This document shows positions 42,149 to 52,356 of a DNA stretch of 64,000 nt, one piece after another. How positions within the stretch are numbered: position 1 is the stretch's first letter; each line of letters starts with the position of its first letter. The translations under genes were made by a program, and so were the position numbers. The DNA comes from Microbulbifer aggregans (GTDB taxonomy: Bacteria > Pseudomonadota > Gammaproteobacteria > Pseudomonadales > Cellvibrionaceae). Below the pieces are notes generated by a model. It searched no databases. It saw nothing but the letters and a program-made list of their open reading frames with translations, and was not told where the DNA came from. The stretch is taken from contig NZ_CP014143.1 of the NCBI RefSeq assembly GCF_001750105.1, positions 1,665,001-1,729,000 of the forward strand, in the 5' to 3' direction.

Positions 42149-44224
42149 TTACCAGATGACTACGCGTTCCTCTTCCGGCAGGTACATGCCGTCACCTTCC
42201 TTCACATCAAATGCGCTATAGAACGCGTCGATGTTCGGCAGGACGCCCTGTACCCGGTACTTGGCCGGCGAGTGCGGATCAGTCTTGAGGCGCTCGCTCA
42301 GGGCCTCGTCACGCATCTTGCTGCGCCATACCTGAGCCCAGCCCATGAACACGCGCTGGTCGCCGGTAAAGCCGTCGATTACCGGAGCGTCCTGTCCGTT
42401 CAGGGACATCTTGTACGCCTTGTGGGCAATGCCGAGACCGGAGAGGTCACCGATATTCTCGCCGAGGGTCAGCTCGCCGTTCACGTGTTCGCCTTCCAGG
42501 GGCTCAAAGCCGCTGTACTGGGCGACCAGCTTGCCGGTCAGCTGCTCGAAGTTATTGCGGTCACTGTCAGTCCACCAGTTATTCAGGTAGCCCTTGCCGT
42601 CGAACTTGGAGCCCTTATCGTCGAAACCGTGGCCGATCTCGTGGCCGATCACACCGCCGATACCACCGTAGTTCACGGCATCCTCAGCATTCACGTTAAA
42701 GAACGGCGGCTGCAGGATGGCGGCCGGGAACACGATCTCGTTCATCGCCGGGTTGTAGTAAGCGTTAACAGTTTGCGGGCTCATGCCCCACTCGCCGCGA
42801 TCCAGTGGCTTACCCAGCTTGCTGCGATCGTAGAGGGTTTCGAACAGGTTGGCGGCCAGGACGTTGCCGGCCAGGTTGTCTTCACTGACCTGGAGATCGC
42901 TGTAGTCCCGCCACTCATCCGGGTAGCCAATCTTGGTGGTGAAGTTGGCGAGTTTGTCGAGTGCCTGCTGCTTGGTGTCCTCGCTCATCCAGCTCAGGGA
43001 TTCGATGGACTCGCGGTACGCGGCCTTCAGGTTGTCCACCAGCTCCACCATGCGCGCCTTGGCTTCCGGCGGGAAGTACTTTTCCACGTAGCGCTGGCCG
43101 ACCAGCTCACCGACGGATCCATTGACGAACTGTACCGCACGCTTCCAGCGCGGTTCCATTTCCTCTACACCACGAATGGTGGTGCCGTAGAAATCGAACT
43201 GTGCATCGGCCAGTTCACCGTGCATGTAAGGCGCCATGGCAGTCAGTACTTTGATCTTCAGGTAGCGCTTCCAGGTGGCGAGATCGGTATCGGTGATAAT
43301 GGCATTGGCAGCTTCCAGGTATTCCGGCTGGCCGACCATAAAGCTTTCCGCTTTTTCCAGGTGTGCTTTCTGCAGGTAGCTGTCCCAGTCAACCGCCGGC
43401 ATCATTGCCTTGAGGTCGGCCACGGTTTTCTTGTTGTAGTACTTTTCCGGATCGCGGTTTTCCACCCGGGTGCGGTGGTGTTCAGCCAGGCTCTTTTCCA
43501 GAGCGTAGATTTTGTCTGCATAGCCAGAAGCATCCTCGAGACCTGCGATATCCTGGACTTTTACCAGGTAATCCATATAGGCCTGCTGCAGCTTCTTGGC
43601 TTTTTCGGTGTCATCGAAGTAGTAGTCGCGATCCGGCAGGCCCAGGCCAGCCTGCCACATGACAGTGATGTAATTCTCTACATCCTTGAGGTCCTGCCAG
43701 ATACCCGCACCGAAAGGCGCGTCGTAACCAACGGTATCTGCGTAGGCAAAGAAATCGGTCAGGTCGTTAACGGACTTGATGGCATCGACTTTGGCCAGTT
43801 CAGCGGAAATGGCTTCAAGGCCCTTCTCCTCGACCAGCTTCTCATTCATAAAGCTGTTGTACAGGTCGCCGATCTGTTTGGCATCGCTGCTGTCGGCATT
43901 CTCGCCGGCTTCCATGATCAGGGCCTTAACCTCTTCGGTGGCCTTGTCACGCAGGATGCTGAAGCCACCCCAGCGGGACTTGTCCGAGGGGATCTCGGTG
44001 TTCTGCAGCCAGCTGCCATTGACGTAGGTGAAGAAGTCGTCCTGCGGCCGTACGGAGGTGTCCATTGCGGACAGGTCGATACCTGATCCGAGTTCGACCT
44101 TGGCTACAGATTCGGTCACTTCGGCAGTGGGCTTGCCGGCTTCTTCGGCCATTTTCGGCGCTTCAGACTTGGAACAGCCGGCGATCGCACCGGCAATAGC
44201 GAGGGGTAGCAGTAGTTTTTTCAT
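42149..44224 (-). CDS. M13 family zinc metallopeptidase, lipoprotein (neprilysin/PepO-like)
   Basis: The 691-residue protein begins with a lipoprotein signal (MKKLLLPLAIAGAIAGCSKS, acylated Cys about 17). The M13 fold spans the rest. The catalytic parts are VNAYYNPAMNEIVFPA, VIGHEIGHGFDD (HExxH) and GENIGDLSGLGIA (ExxxD with third Zn ligand). A C-terminal CxxW-like motif is absent; the protein ends VVIW. It probably degrades oligopeptides in the periplasm or at the outer membrane. Confidence 0.96.
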   Translation of the reverse strand: MKKLLLPLAIAGAIAGCSKSEAPKMAEEAGKPTAEVTESVAKVELGSGIDLSAMDTSVRPQDDFFTYVNGSWLQNTEIPSDKSRWGGFSILRDKATEEVKALIMEAGENADSSDAKQIGDLYNSFMNEKLVEEKGLEAISAELAKVDAIKSVNDLTDFFAYADTVGYDAPFGAGIWQDLKDVENYITVMWQAGLGLPDRDYYFDDTEKAKKLQQAYMDYLVKVQDIAGLEDASGYADKIYALEKSLAEHHRTRVENRDPEKYYNKKTVADLKAMMPAVDWDSYLQKAHLEKAESFMVGQPEYLEAANAIITDTDLATWKRYLKIKVLTAMAPYMHGELADAQFDFYGTTIRGVEEMEPRWKRAVQFVNGSVGELVGQRYVEKYFPPEAKARMVELVDNLKAAYRESIESLSWMSEDTKQQALDKLANFTTKIGYPDEWRDYSDLQVSEDNLAGNVLAANLFETLYDRSKLGKPLDRGEWGMSPQTVNAYYNPAMNEIVFPAAILQPPFFNVNAEDAVNYGGIGGVIGHEIGHGFDDKGSKFDGKGYLNNWWTDSDRNNFEQLTGKLVAQYSGFEPLEGEHVNGELTLGENIGDLSGLGIAHKAYKMSLNGQDAPVIDGFTGDQRVFMGWAQVWRSKMRDEALSERLKTDPHSPAKYRVQGVLPNIDAFYSAFDVKEGDGMYLPEEERVVIW

Positions 44225-44359
44225 AAGGTTACTTCGTTGTTCGATGAATTATTGTCCTCCCGGATAGTACGCGGTGGTGATGCAGATTCGCAACCGGGGG
44301 GCGGCAAGCAGTGCGGCGGGGGCGTTGAGCTGATGGGTGACGGTCTCAGCAGAAACAAA

Positions 44360-44384
44360 AAAGCCCCGCAGTGGCGGGGCTTTC
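44360..44384 (-). terminator. Intrinsic terminator of CHI/TonB gene
   Basis: The stem AAAGCCCCGC / GCGGGGCTTT has an AGTG loop. Read on the minus strand it is followed by a run of T, 22 bp after the stop at 44406. Confidence 0.88.
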
Positions 44385-44405
44385 GAGGTCCTCGAGGGGG
44401 GACGA

Positions 44406-45572
44406 TCAGTCTGGCAGTCGGAAGGTGATCGGCACCGTGAACTGATAGGTGTCTTTCACCAGCTGCGGCGGCGCGGCAGGGTAGGGGCCGGCGCGCTCCA
44501 CAGCTTCGCGGGCCTCCCGGTTTAGGGTTGCGTAGCGGGACTCCTGCAGAGTCTGGATTTCCCGGATCTGGCCCCTGGAGTCAATCGACACGTTGATCCG
44601 CACGCTACCTTCCTGGCCGCGCTCCTGGGCGCGCTTGGGGTAGCGGATGAACTTGTAAGTGTGGCGCAGCAGCATGGAGTGGTAGATCTGCCGGGCCAGG
44701 ATCATGTCTGCGGTCAGCGGGGCCTCGTCTTCTTCGTCCAGTTCCGGCTCGGCGGAGGCCTTCGGCTGCGGACGGCGCTGGGCCGGGGCGGGCTTGTTCG
44801 GCGTCGGCTGGCTGGCCGTTCTTGCAGCGGCTTCATTCGCGGCATTGCCTACAGAAGCCAGCGAAGGCGGTGGGATATCGGCGGCCAGCTTGGGCTTCTT
44901 CACTGCTGGAGCGGCGGCGACAGCCGGCTTGCTCGCTTCCGGTTCTTCTGCCTTGGCTTCAGCTTGTGCGTCCAGGCTCGCGGTTACGTCGGCAACCCGA
45001 TCTGCGGAGGGTTCCAGTAGCTCATAGGAGCCCAGCAGGCCGGAGTCCACATTGCCGTTGGCCAGCAGACCGTCACGGAAATCGGTGGAAGGCGGCACCG
45101 GGCCCACCCAGGCGCGAAGCAGGGTGTTGAAGAAATTGCGGTCCGCAATCTGCCCCATCTTTACACCGTTCAGCGATACCGTGGTTCTGCCGCTGTTACC
45201 GTCGAAGGCAACGCTGAGCTGGTCGCCCTTATAGAAGCGTCCCTTGAACAGGTTGGCGAAGGTGACCATGTTCTCCGCCTGTCCACTCAGGACATCGCCG
45301 GAGTTATTGATGGCAATCGCTTCCATCCACTGATTGCGGAAGCGGCGGGCAGAAAGGCCGTCGGCGATGATGCGCACTTCCAGCTTGCGGGTGGTGTTAT
45401 TGTCCAGCAGCACGTTGGCACTGTCTGCCAGGGTGTCGGAGTAAACTGCGGCGATGTAGCGGTCTTTATTGAATTGCTGCTCGAGAGCGAGTCCGTTCAG
45501 TAGAGGTGCGGCTTGGGCAGTCACAGCCGTCGCAAACACCATGAGGGCGATGAGAATTTTTATCGGTTTCAT
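44406..45572 (-). CDS. Chalcone-isomerase-fold protein fused to TonB C-terminal domain
   Basis: The 388-residue protein has a signal peptide ending AQAA (about 1-22). The bacterial chalcone-isomerase-like domain (about 25-170) shows RYIAAVYSDTLADSA, RKLEVRII, GDQLSVAFDG and TTVSLNGVKMGQI. A Pro/Ala/Lys linker (about 195-290) leads to a TonB C-terminal domain (about 300-388; RYPKRAQERGQEGSVRI). It lacks the TonB N-terminal anchor, since the signal appears cleavable, so it is not a standard energy transducer. It is divergent from the cNMP-binding gene. Confidence 0.85.
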   Translation of the reverse strand: MKPIKILIALMVFATAVTAQAAPLLNGLALEQQFNKDRYIAAVYSDTLADSANVLLDNNTTRKLEVRIIADGLSARRFRNQWMEAIAINNSGDVLSGQAENMVTFANLFKGRFYKGDQLSVAFDGNSGRTTVSLNGVKMGQIADRNFFNTLLRAWVGPVPPSTDFRDGLLANGNVDSGLLGSYELLEPSADRVADVTASLDAQAEAKAEEPEASKPAVAAAPAVKKPKLAADIPPPSLASVGNAANEAAARTASQPTPNKPAPAQRRPQPKASAEPELDEEDEAPLTADMILARQIYHSMLLRHTYKFIRYPKRAQERGQEGSVRINVSIDSRGQIREIQTLQESRYATLNREAREAVERAGPYPAAPPQLVKDTYQFTVPITFRLPD

Positions 45573-45913
45573 GGTTTTAAGGGTTTCTTTTATTCCGGGC
45601 GGGATGTTCCGGCGGATAAGAGTTTCGGCATGCCCCCTCCCCCGAGGTATGCCTCCCAGACTTTAGTCCTTTAAACTCCGCTTTTCGGGGTTAAATAATC
45701 TGGATACGGCTTAACTCTACTGTAACTGGAATGTAGTTCAACCCTGGAATGGGTAGAATGTCTCGTTTTTCTGAAAATGGTGGCGTCCGGGGAAGACAGT
45801 CGTCACCCTGTCTCTAGAATACCTTGGAAAGGGTTCTCTTTTTTGCGTTGGCTCGACACGGAACAGCAGTCGAACTAATTGCACTAACAAACGATAAAGA
45901 TTGTAAGTACCGG
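45573..45913. other. Divergent intergenic region
   Basis: This 341-bp region separates the CHI/TonB gene (-) from the cNMP-binding gene (+). It must carry both promoters. A frame reading into the cNMP gene extends back to a TTG at 45824 but lacks a ribosome site. Confidence 0.5.
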
Positions 45914-46615
45914 ATGGAAATTACACCGCTTAGTGAGTATCCGCGGGATGCCGTGGATCGCCTTTTGAATGTCATTCATTTATTTCGTGATATTCGTGCC
46001 AGCAGTGAATGGCAGTATGACGTGTTGCTGAAGCGATCGCGGCTTACGAGCCTCGCCCCGGGCGAAAAGCTCCTCGGAGCCGGGGACGTGGATCAATGGG
46101 TGTACTTTCTCCTGCGCGGTGAGCTGCAGGTGCACGTGGAGAATCAGGGTGGCTCTGCCGGCGTACGTCCGCTGGCCACGATTCGTCCGGGGGAGCTGTT
46201 CGGGGATCTCGCCATGTTGCTCGCGGAGCCGCGCAGTGCCGATGTGATCGCATCACCTACCAGCCGTGAGGCTCAGGTTCTTGGTGTGGATTGCACCCTG
46301 TTTGCCGATCTGGAGGATTTCTCCCTGCTGCACCTCCCCACCAAGCTGGTCTTCTACCGCAATATGGTGCACTCCCTGCGCTGGAAGCTGGAGGTGTACC
46401 GCTCCAAGTATCCCTCGCACCAGCTGGCCAACAGTCACCGTAAGTTGAAGCTTTATACCGGACCGAAGAACAGCCGCGAGGAGCTTCTGTCACTGGCTGA
46501 CCAGGCCCGGGCCCTGGCCCGTATCCTGCTGGACTGGAACGCGGAGTTCGGCAGCGGTGAGCTGGTGGATGAGAAGTCAGACATGTCGGACTTCCTCGAA
46601 TCCATGCTCTCCTGA
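45914..46615 (+). CDS. Cyclic nucleotide-binding domain protein
   Basis: From the ATG at 45914 the product has 233 residues. A cNMP-binding beta-roll (about 35-140) shows LTSLAPGEKLLGAGDVDQWVYFLLRG and the phosphate cassette PGELFGDLAMLLAEPRSAD. No HTH follows; the C-terminal half is helical. It is therefore a sensor or adaptor, not a Crp-type regulator. The start is uncertain, since an in-frame TTG lies at 45824. Confidence 0.82.
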   Translation: MEITPLSEYPRDAVDRLLNVIHLFRDIRASSEWQYDVLLKRSRLTSLAPGEKLLGAGDVDQWVYFLLRGELQVHVENQGGSAGVRPLATIRPGELFGDLAMLLAEPRSADVIASPTSREAQVLGVDCTLFADLEDFSLLHLPTKLVFYRNMVHSLRWKLEVYRSKYPSHQLANSHRKLKLYTGPKNSREELLSLADQARALARILLDWNAEFGSGELVDEKSDMSDFLESMLS

Positions 46616-46641
46616 CCCGAAAATTCCTCTCCTTGCTGTCT

Positions 46642-46664
46642 GGTGGGTCCGTCATGGGCCCACC
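46642..46664 (+). terminator. Terminator-like hairpin after cNMP-binding gene
   Basis: A nine-pair stem (GGTGGGTCC / GGGCCCACC, one G-U) has a five-base loop. No T run follows, so termination is uncertain. Confidence 0.4.
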
Positions 46665-46816
46665 AACCCTATTGAATCCTTGCCGATTTCGGTTTCAATT
46701 AGCTTTTGTCAACGGCGGTACGCACAATGCAGCACTACAATCTGCTGCTCGCTCTCGTGCGTATACAGCGATGCTTCAGCTAATCCCTCCTTTAGGATTT
46801 GACAGGTCAACGCCCC

Positions 46817-48031
46817 ATGAATGTTCTTGCGAGTTTCTGGCGACAGCGAAACTACCGAATTGCCACCATCGTAGCGCTGGTGTCACTCCTTTGGTTGGGC
46901 AGCGGGGTCCTGGCGCCGGAAAGCGGCTTGAAGGAGGGTGCCGACAGTGCCGAATCCGGCGCGCCCGGCAACCCGGGCGAGTCGCTGGTAGTGCAGGGAC
47001 GTCGCCTGCAGTCACAGCCCTATACCACCCGGGTACTGGTCAACGGCCACACCGAGGCCAACCGGAAGGTGCAACTGAAGGCCGAACTGGATGGCGTTAT
47101 TACCGCTCTGCCGGTAGCGGAAGGACGCGCGGTGCGCGAAGGGGAAGTGATCTGTCGTATTGAAGCCGAGGACCGGCCGGAGCGGCTGGAGCAGGCCAAA
47201 GCCGCCCTGCGCAAGGCCGAACTGGATTACGCCGGCGCCCAGCGACTGCGTGAGAAAGGATTGCAGTCCGAGACTGATATCGCCCAGCGCTCCGTCGCTC
47301 TCGCCAATGCGCGGGCGGATTACAAGCGAGCGCTGGTGGCAGTGGAAAATCTGGAGATCAGGGCGCCCTTCGACGGGGTGGTAAATCACCGGGCGGTTGA
47401 GTTAGGTGATTTCATTCGCCGCGGCGAAGAATGCGCCACCCTGCTGGACCTGAATCCGGTGCTGGTGGTGGGGGAGGTATCCGAGGCCCAGGTAGGCAAG
47501 CTGGTGCCGGGAGCGCCGGCCAGCGCACAGCTGCGCCAGGGCGAGCGGGTCCAGGGCGAGCTGCGTTACGTGAGCCAGGAAGCGCATTCGGTAACCCGCG
47601 CCTATCGGGTAGAGGTGGCTGTGGACAACAGCAATGGCAGTCTGCGCGGTGGTCTCAGCGGCCAGCTCGCCCTGCCTACCGGAGAGGTCAATGCCCATCG
47701 AATCAATGCATCCCTGCTCACGCTCGACGATCGGGGCGATCTGGGCGTACGTATTCTCGATGAGGAAAACCGGGTGCAGTTCCGCAATGTCTCCCTGGTC
47801 AGTGACGGAGACGCGGGTATCTGGGTTACTGGGCTGCCGGATCCGGTGACCTTGATCACCGTGGGTCAGGAATATGTGACCGTGGGCGAAATCGTACAGG
47901 TTGAAATGGAAGAGGGTGCCGGGGATCTGCCGCCACCGAGCCAGGCGCTGGACCGGGAGGCGCTCGAGGGAGCAGAGAACCAGCCGGTAGCCGAGCGTCC
48001 CGCCACTGCGGGCCGGAGTGAGCCGCAATGA
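46817..48031 (+). CDS. RND efflux periplasmic adaptor subunit
   Basis: The 404-residue membrane-fusion protein has an N-terminal membrane anchor (about 12-28). The lipoyl-like half-motifs are VQLKAELDGVITALPVAEGRAV and VENLEIRAPFDGVV, flanking a helical hairpin (about 120-175), followed by beta-barrel domains. It links an inner-membrane RND pump to an outer-membrane channel. A TTG six codons earlier is an alternative start. The stop overlaps the pump start by four bases (ATGA). Confidence 0.95.
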   Translation: MNVLASFWRQRNYRIATIVALVSLLWLGSGVLAPESGLKEGADSAESGAPGNPGESLVVQGRRLQSQPYTTRVLVNGHTEANRKVQLKAELDGVITALPVAEGRAVREGEVICRIEAEDRPERLEQAKAALRKAELDYAGAQRLREKGLQSETDIAQRSVALANARADYKRALVAVENLEIRAPFDGVVNHRAVELGDFIRRGEECATLLDLNPVLVVGEVSEAQVGKLVPGAPASAQLRQGERVQGELRYVSQEAHSVTRAYRVEVAVDNSNGSLRGGLSGQLALPTGEVNAHRINASLLTLDDRGDLGVRILDEENRVQFRNVSLVSDGDAGIWVTGLPDPVTLITVGQEYVTVGEIVQVEMEEGAGDLPPPSQALDREALEGAENQPVAERPATAGRSEPQ

Positions 48032-51000
48032 AAATCCTCGAGAGCGCTGTAGATCGGGCCCGAAGCACCATCAGCTTCATGTTGCTGGTGGTGCTGGTCG
48101 GGATCGTTGCCCGCAGCATGATGACCATCGAAACCAACCCGGAGGTCAATCCACCCTTCGTGATCGTACAGGTGCGCCACGAGGGAATTTCCCCGGAGGA
48201 TGGCGTGCGGTTGCTGGTGCGTCCGCTGGAGCAGGAGATCCGCTCGATCGAAGGGGTGGTGGAGACCATGGCCACCGCGCGTGAGTCGCTGGCCTATGTG
48301 GTGGTGGAGTTCGACGCAGCAATCGATGTTGACGAGGCCGTGGACGAAGTGCGTAACGCGGTCGACCGCGCCAAGGCGGAGTTGCCCCGGGACGCGGACG
48401 AGCCGATCGTGGAAGAGGCGGCGGCACAGCCCTTCCCGGCGATTGTGGTTACCCTGGCTGGCGAGCAGCTTGGTGAGCGGGTGCTGCTGCAGAGCGCCCA
48501 GTACCTGCAGCGCAAGATCGAAAACATTCCCGCAGTGCTGAGCGCCGATATCCAGGGCAACCGGGAGGAGGTGGTGGAGGCCACCATCGATCCTGTGCGC
48601 CTCGAGCATTACCAGATCACCAGCAATCAACTGATCAGTGCCATCACCGGCAACAACCTTTTGATTCCGGCCGGCGAGCTGGAAATGGAGAGCGGGCGCT
48701 TCTCGGTGAAGGTGCCCGGCCTGATCGAGACCGCCAGAGATGTCTACGACATTCCCATCAAGTCCTCGGACGATGGAGTCGTGACGCTTTCCGATGTGAC
48801 GGATATCCGCCGTACTTTCAAGGATGCGTCCAGTTACACCAGCGTCAACGGTCGCCAGGGGCTGGCGATCAATGTAGAGAAGCGCAACGATGCCAGCTCC
48901 GTTGAACTGGCTGACGCGGTGCGCGAGGTGGTTCTGGCGGAGCGGGATAGCCTGCCCCGCGGCGTGGAGCTGGATTTCGTCTTCGACCAGTCGAATTTCG
49001 CCCGTGACATGGTTAGCGAAATGCAGGGCAATATCCTCACTGCCATGCTGCTGGTCATGATCATCGTGGTGGCCGCGCTGGGTTTCCGCTCCGGCATGCT
49101 GGTGGGGCTGGGTATTCCATTCTCCCTGCTGTTCGGCTCGATCATTACCTGGTATCTGGGCTATTCGTTCAACTTCATGGTGATGTTCGGCATGCTGCTG
49201 GCTCTCGGTATGCTGATCGATGGCTCCATCGTGATCACCGAATACGCCGACCGCAAGATGGCCGAGGGCATGTCCGCCCGGGTTGCCTACACGCTGTCGG
49301 TGCGTCGCATGTTCTGGCCGGTGTTGGCCTCGACCGGTACGACCCTCGCCGCCTTCCTGCCGATCATGTTCTGGCCGGGTGTGGTCGGCGAATTCATGCG
49401 CTACCTGCCTGTGACCGTATTTGCTGTACTGTCGGGTTCACTGCTGTATGCCCTGTTCTTTGCGCCTGTGCTGGGCTCCCTGTTTGGCAAGGGCAGCCTG
49501 GATGTGGCGGCGAAGGACCACCTCAAACAACTGGAGAGTGGCAATCCCACCGTTCTGCCCGGAATCACCGGTTGGTATGCACGGCTGCTGAAAGGGGTTG
49601 TGCAGCGTCCAATCACCGCGTTTGCCGCCACGCTGTTTCTTCTATATGGAATCTTTGTCGGCTTTGGCCGTTTCGGTGCCGGGGTCGAATTCTTCACCGA
49701 TACCGAAGAGCAATATGGCAATGTCGAGGTGCGGGCGCAGGGCAACCTGTCCGTTGCCGAGAAACGTGAGCTGGTGGCTCAGGTCGAGCGCACAGTGATG
49801 GGGGTTCCGGAGGTGCGAGTCGCCTACAGCGCAATTGGCTCCGGAGGCCTGTCCGGCAATCGTGAGCGCGCACCGGATCAGATCGCCAATATTCTGGTGG
49901 AGTTGATCCCTGCCAAGGAACGGCACCGCCGCAGTGACGATATCTTTGCCGACCTGCGCGCGCGCACTGCTGACTTCCCAGGGATCAAGGTGACGGCCAA
50001 CGAATACGAGGGTGGTCCTCCCGTCGGTAAGGATATTGTTCTGGAGTTGCGCTCACAGGATTACGATGCGCTGCTGGCAGAGACGCGTCGACTTCACCAT
50101 GCCCTGGTACATCAGTTCGAAGGGCTGCGGGATATCACTACCACTGCGCCGCTGCCCGGTATCCAGTGGGAAGTGAAAGTGGATCGCTCCAAGGCCGCAC
50201 TCTACGGTGCTGATCTCACCGAGGTGGGACGCGCGGTGCAACTGGTGACCAATGGTGTGCGGGTTGCGGAGTACCGCCCGGATGACAGTGATGAGGAGGT
50301 TGATATCCGCATCCGCTATCCCGAAGCAGCCCGCGGGATCGCCGCACTGGATCAGTTGAAAGTGAATACCCCCGGTGGCGCCGTGCCTGTCAGCAGCTTC
50401 GTGCGCACTGAGGCCCACCCGAAGGTGGACAAGATCGAGCGCATCGATGGCATTACGCGGATGCAGATCAAGGCAGATGCGGATGCAGGTGTATTACCGG
50501 ATAACAAGGTGCGAGAGATCCGCGCCTGGCTTGCGGAAAACCCCGTGGATAGCCAGGTGGACCTGCTGTTCCGCGGTGCCGACGAGGAGCAGAGCGAATC
50601 GCTGAGCTTCCTGGGCGTTGCGTTTATGCTGTCGCTGTTTTTGATGTTCATTCTGCTGGTGACCCAGTTCAACAGCTTCTATCAGTCCCTGCTGATCCTG
50701 TCTTCGGTGATCATGTCGACCCTGGGGGTGATGCTGGGACTGTTGATTACCCAGAGCACCTTCAGTGTGATTATGACCGGTGTGGGTATCGTGGCGCTGG
50801 CGGGAATCGTGGTGAATAACAATATTGTTCTGATCGATACCTACAATTTTGTGCGTAACAGCGAGCCGGAGCTCTCGCCGGCTGCCGCTGCGGTGAAGGC
50901 GTCCGCCCAGCGGCTGCGACCGGTATTCCTCACCACGGCGACCACCATTCTGGGGCTGCTGCCGCTGTCGCTGGGCGTCAGCGTGGATATGTTGGGACGT

Positions 51001-51195
51001 GAAATTGTCGTGGGTGGCGTGATCGCTTCCTTCTGGGTGAAGCTGGCCAGCGCTATCGTCTATGGCCTGACGTTCTCCACCGTGCTGACGCTGGTGGTGA
51101 CGCCGGTGATGCTGGTTTTGCCCGGCCGCCTGCGGGAAATGTTCTCCGGGCTGTTGCCGCCGCGTATTCGCGGTGCGCAGTGGGGTGAGGGCTGA
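48028..51195 (+). CDS. RND family efflux pump, inner-membrane permease
   Basis: The 1055-residue protein has 12 TM helices in two halves, each with a large periplasmic loop. Features include TM1 ISFMLLVVLVGIVARSMM, the porter region, the proton-relay TM4 (MFGMLLALGMLIDGSIVITEYADRK split across the membrane) and late GIVVNNNIVLIDTYN. It belongs to the HAE/AcrB-like class; substrates are not predictable. It overlaps the adaptor gene by four bases. No outer-membrane TolC-type gene is adjacent. Confidence 0.96.
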   Translation: MKILESAVDRARSTISFMLLVVLVGIVARSMMTIETNPEVNPPFVIVQVRHEGISPEDGVRLLVRPLEQEIRSIEGVVETMATARESLAYVVVEFDAAIDVDEAVDEVRNAVDRAKAELPRDADEPIVEEAAAQPFPAIVVTLAGEQLGERVLLQSAQYLQRKIENIPAVLSADIQGNREEVVEATIDPVRLEHYQITSNQLISAITGNNLLIPAGELEMESGRFSVKVPGLIETARDVYDIPIKSSDDGVVTLSDVTDIRRTFKDASSYTSVNGRQGLAINVEKRNDASSVELADAVREVVLAERDSLPRGVELDFVFDQSNFARDMVSEMQGNILTAMLLVMIIVVAALGFRSGMLVGLGIPFSLLFGSIITWYLGYSFNFMVMFGMLLALGMLIDGSIVITEYADRKMAEGMSARVAYTLSVRRMFWPVLASTGTTLAAFLPIMFWPGVVGEFMRYLPVTVFAVLSGSLLYALFFAPVLGSLFGKGSLDVAAKDHLKQLESGNPTVLPGITGWYARLLKGVVQRPITAFAATLFLLYGIFVGFGRFGAGVEFFTDTEEQYGNVEVRAQGNLSVAEKRELVAQVERTVMGVPEVRVAYSAIGSGGLSGNRERAPDQIANILVELIPAKERHRRSDDIFADLRARTADFPGIKVTANEYEGGPPVGKDIVLELRSQDYDALLAETRRLHHALVHQFEGLRDITTTAPLPGIQWEVKVDRSKAALYGADLTEVGRAVQLVTNGVRVAEYRPDDSDEEVDIRIRYPEAARGIAALDQLKVNTPGGAVPVSSFVRTEAHPKVDKIERIDGITRMQIKADADAGVLPDNKVREIRAWLAENPVDSQVDLLFRGADEEQSESLSFLGVAFMLSLFLMFILLVTQFNSFYQSLLILSSVIMSTLGVMLGLLITQSTFSVIMTGVGIVALAGIVVNNNIVLIDTYNFVRNSEPELSPAAAAVKASAQRLRPVFLTTATTILGLLPLSLGVSVDMLGREIVVGGVIASFWVKLASAIVYGLTFSTVLTLVVTPVMLVLPGRLREMFSGLLPPRIRGAQWGEG

Positions 51196-51324
51196 TCACC
51201 CTCTGCCACAGGGCTGGAACGAAATGTGCATTTTTCCGGGGACAACTGGAGCAGGGTGAAACCGGATGAAGATGAAGAAGGACTGTGGCAAGGCTGCGAT
51301 GTTGGCCGTGCGGAGAGAAGTGCA

Positions 51325-52248
51325 ATGACATCCAGCTGGCCACAAGCTACGCGGGAGCGGGCCAGTGCGCTGCGGAAAAGCCTGGCTACGCAGATTGCTG
51401 ACTTTGTCGCCAAGCGCCAGCTGCCACCCGGGTTTAACCTGGCCATCGATGCTTACCTGCTGCCTCTGGCTGTCTGGCTGGCAGATCAGCGCGAGGATGA
51501 CCGCACTCTTGTCGTGGGCCTGTGTGGTGGTCAGGGGTCCGGTAAGTCGACACTGACCGCGTTTCTGAATCTCGTCTGGTCCGCGATGGATCTGCGCAGC
51601 GCCGGCTTCTCCCTTGACGATATCTACCTCACCCGCACCGAGCGCCTGCACCTTGCGGAGACGGTGCACCCACTATTTGCAACCCGTGGCGTTCCAGGCA
51701 CCCACGATGTGCAGCTCGGTATTCAGACCATTGACCGACTCTGTCACAGTGATGGTACGGACACTGTCCCGATCCCCCGGTTCGATAAGTCCATCGATGA
51801 CCGGGCGCCGCAGCCGTCATGGACTTGCCAGCGCGGCCCAGTGGATATCCTGATATTCGAAGGCTGGTGCGTGGGGGCGCGACCCTGGCAGGGAATTGAG
51901 GAGCCCATCAATGCACTCGAGCGGGATGAGGACCCCAAAGGTACCTGGCGCGAGTACATTAACAGTGAACTGGCCGGACCCTATCAGGATTTATTTGGTC
52001 GGCTCGACAAGCTGGTCATGCTCAAGGTGCCGGATATGGAGTGCGTGCTGGCCTGGCGCACCCAGCAGGAACAGCAGCTGCGGACTTCCAGCGGCGGCGG
52101 TATGTCGGACGACGAGATCGTGCGCTTTGTGCAGCACTATGAGCGGATTACCCGTAACCTGCTGCAGGAAATGCCCGCGCGCGCCGATTGTGTGCTGGAG
52201 CTGGGGCGAGATCATGGCATCGCTGGCTTGCGCCTCAATACGCCCTGA
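51325..52248 (+). CDS. D-glycerate 3-kinase-like P-loop kinase
   Basis: The ATG at 51325 follows GGAGAG and gives 307 residues. The Walker A is GLCGGQGSGKSTLTAFL (about 70-86). The characteristic block FSLDDIYLTRTERLHLAETVHP is followed by TRGVPGTHDVQLG. Then come PRFDKSIDDR and FEGWCVGARPW, as in plant-type glycerate kinases and the TDA10/YggC group. It probably phosphorylates D-glycerate to 3-phosphoglycerate. The frame extends upstream to 51226 without a good start. Confidence 0.88.
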   Translation: MTSSWPQATRERASALRKSLATQIADFVAKRQLPPGFNLAIDAYLLPLAVWLADQREDDRTLVVGLCGGQGSGKSTLTAFLNLVWSAMDLRSAGFSLDDIYLTRTERLHLAETVHPLFATRGVPGTHDVQLGIQTIDRLCHSDGTDTVPIPRFDKSIDDRAPQPSWTCQRGPVDILIFEGWCVGARPWQGIEEPINALERDEDPKGTWREYINSELAGPYQDLFGRLDKLVMLKVPDMECVLAWRTQQEQQLRTSSGGGMSDDEIVRFVQHYERITRNLLQEMPARADCVLELGRDHGIAGLRLNTP

Positions 52249-52356
52249 CGAACGTACCTGCCTTAATTCTCCAGGCTCGAGCGGCCCGTACCGCTGCACA
52301 GCCAGCAGTGCTTGCACTCCTATCTTGCATATTTATTTACCCAGCCCATAACGAAA

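Noticed and set aside
42272..44086. 604-codon plus-strand ORF
   Set aside because: It is a shadow of the M13 metallopeptidase on the other strand, with no motifs of its own.
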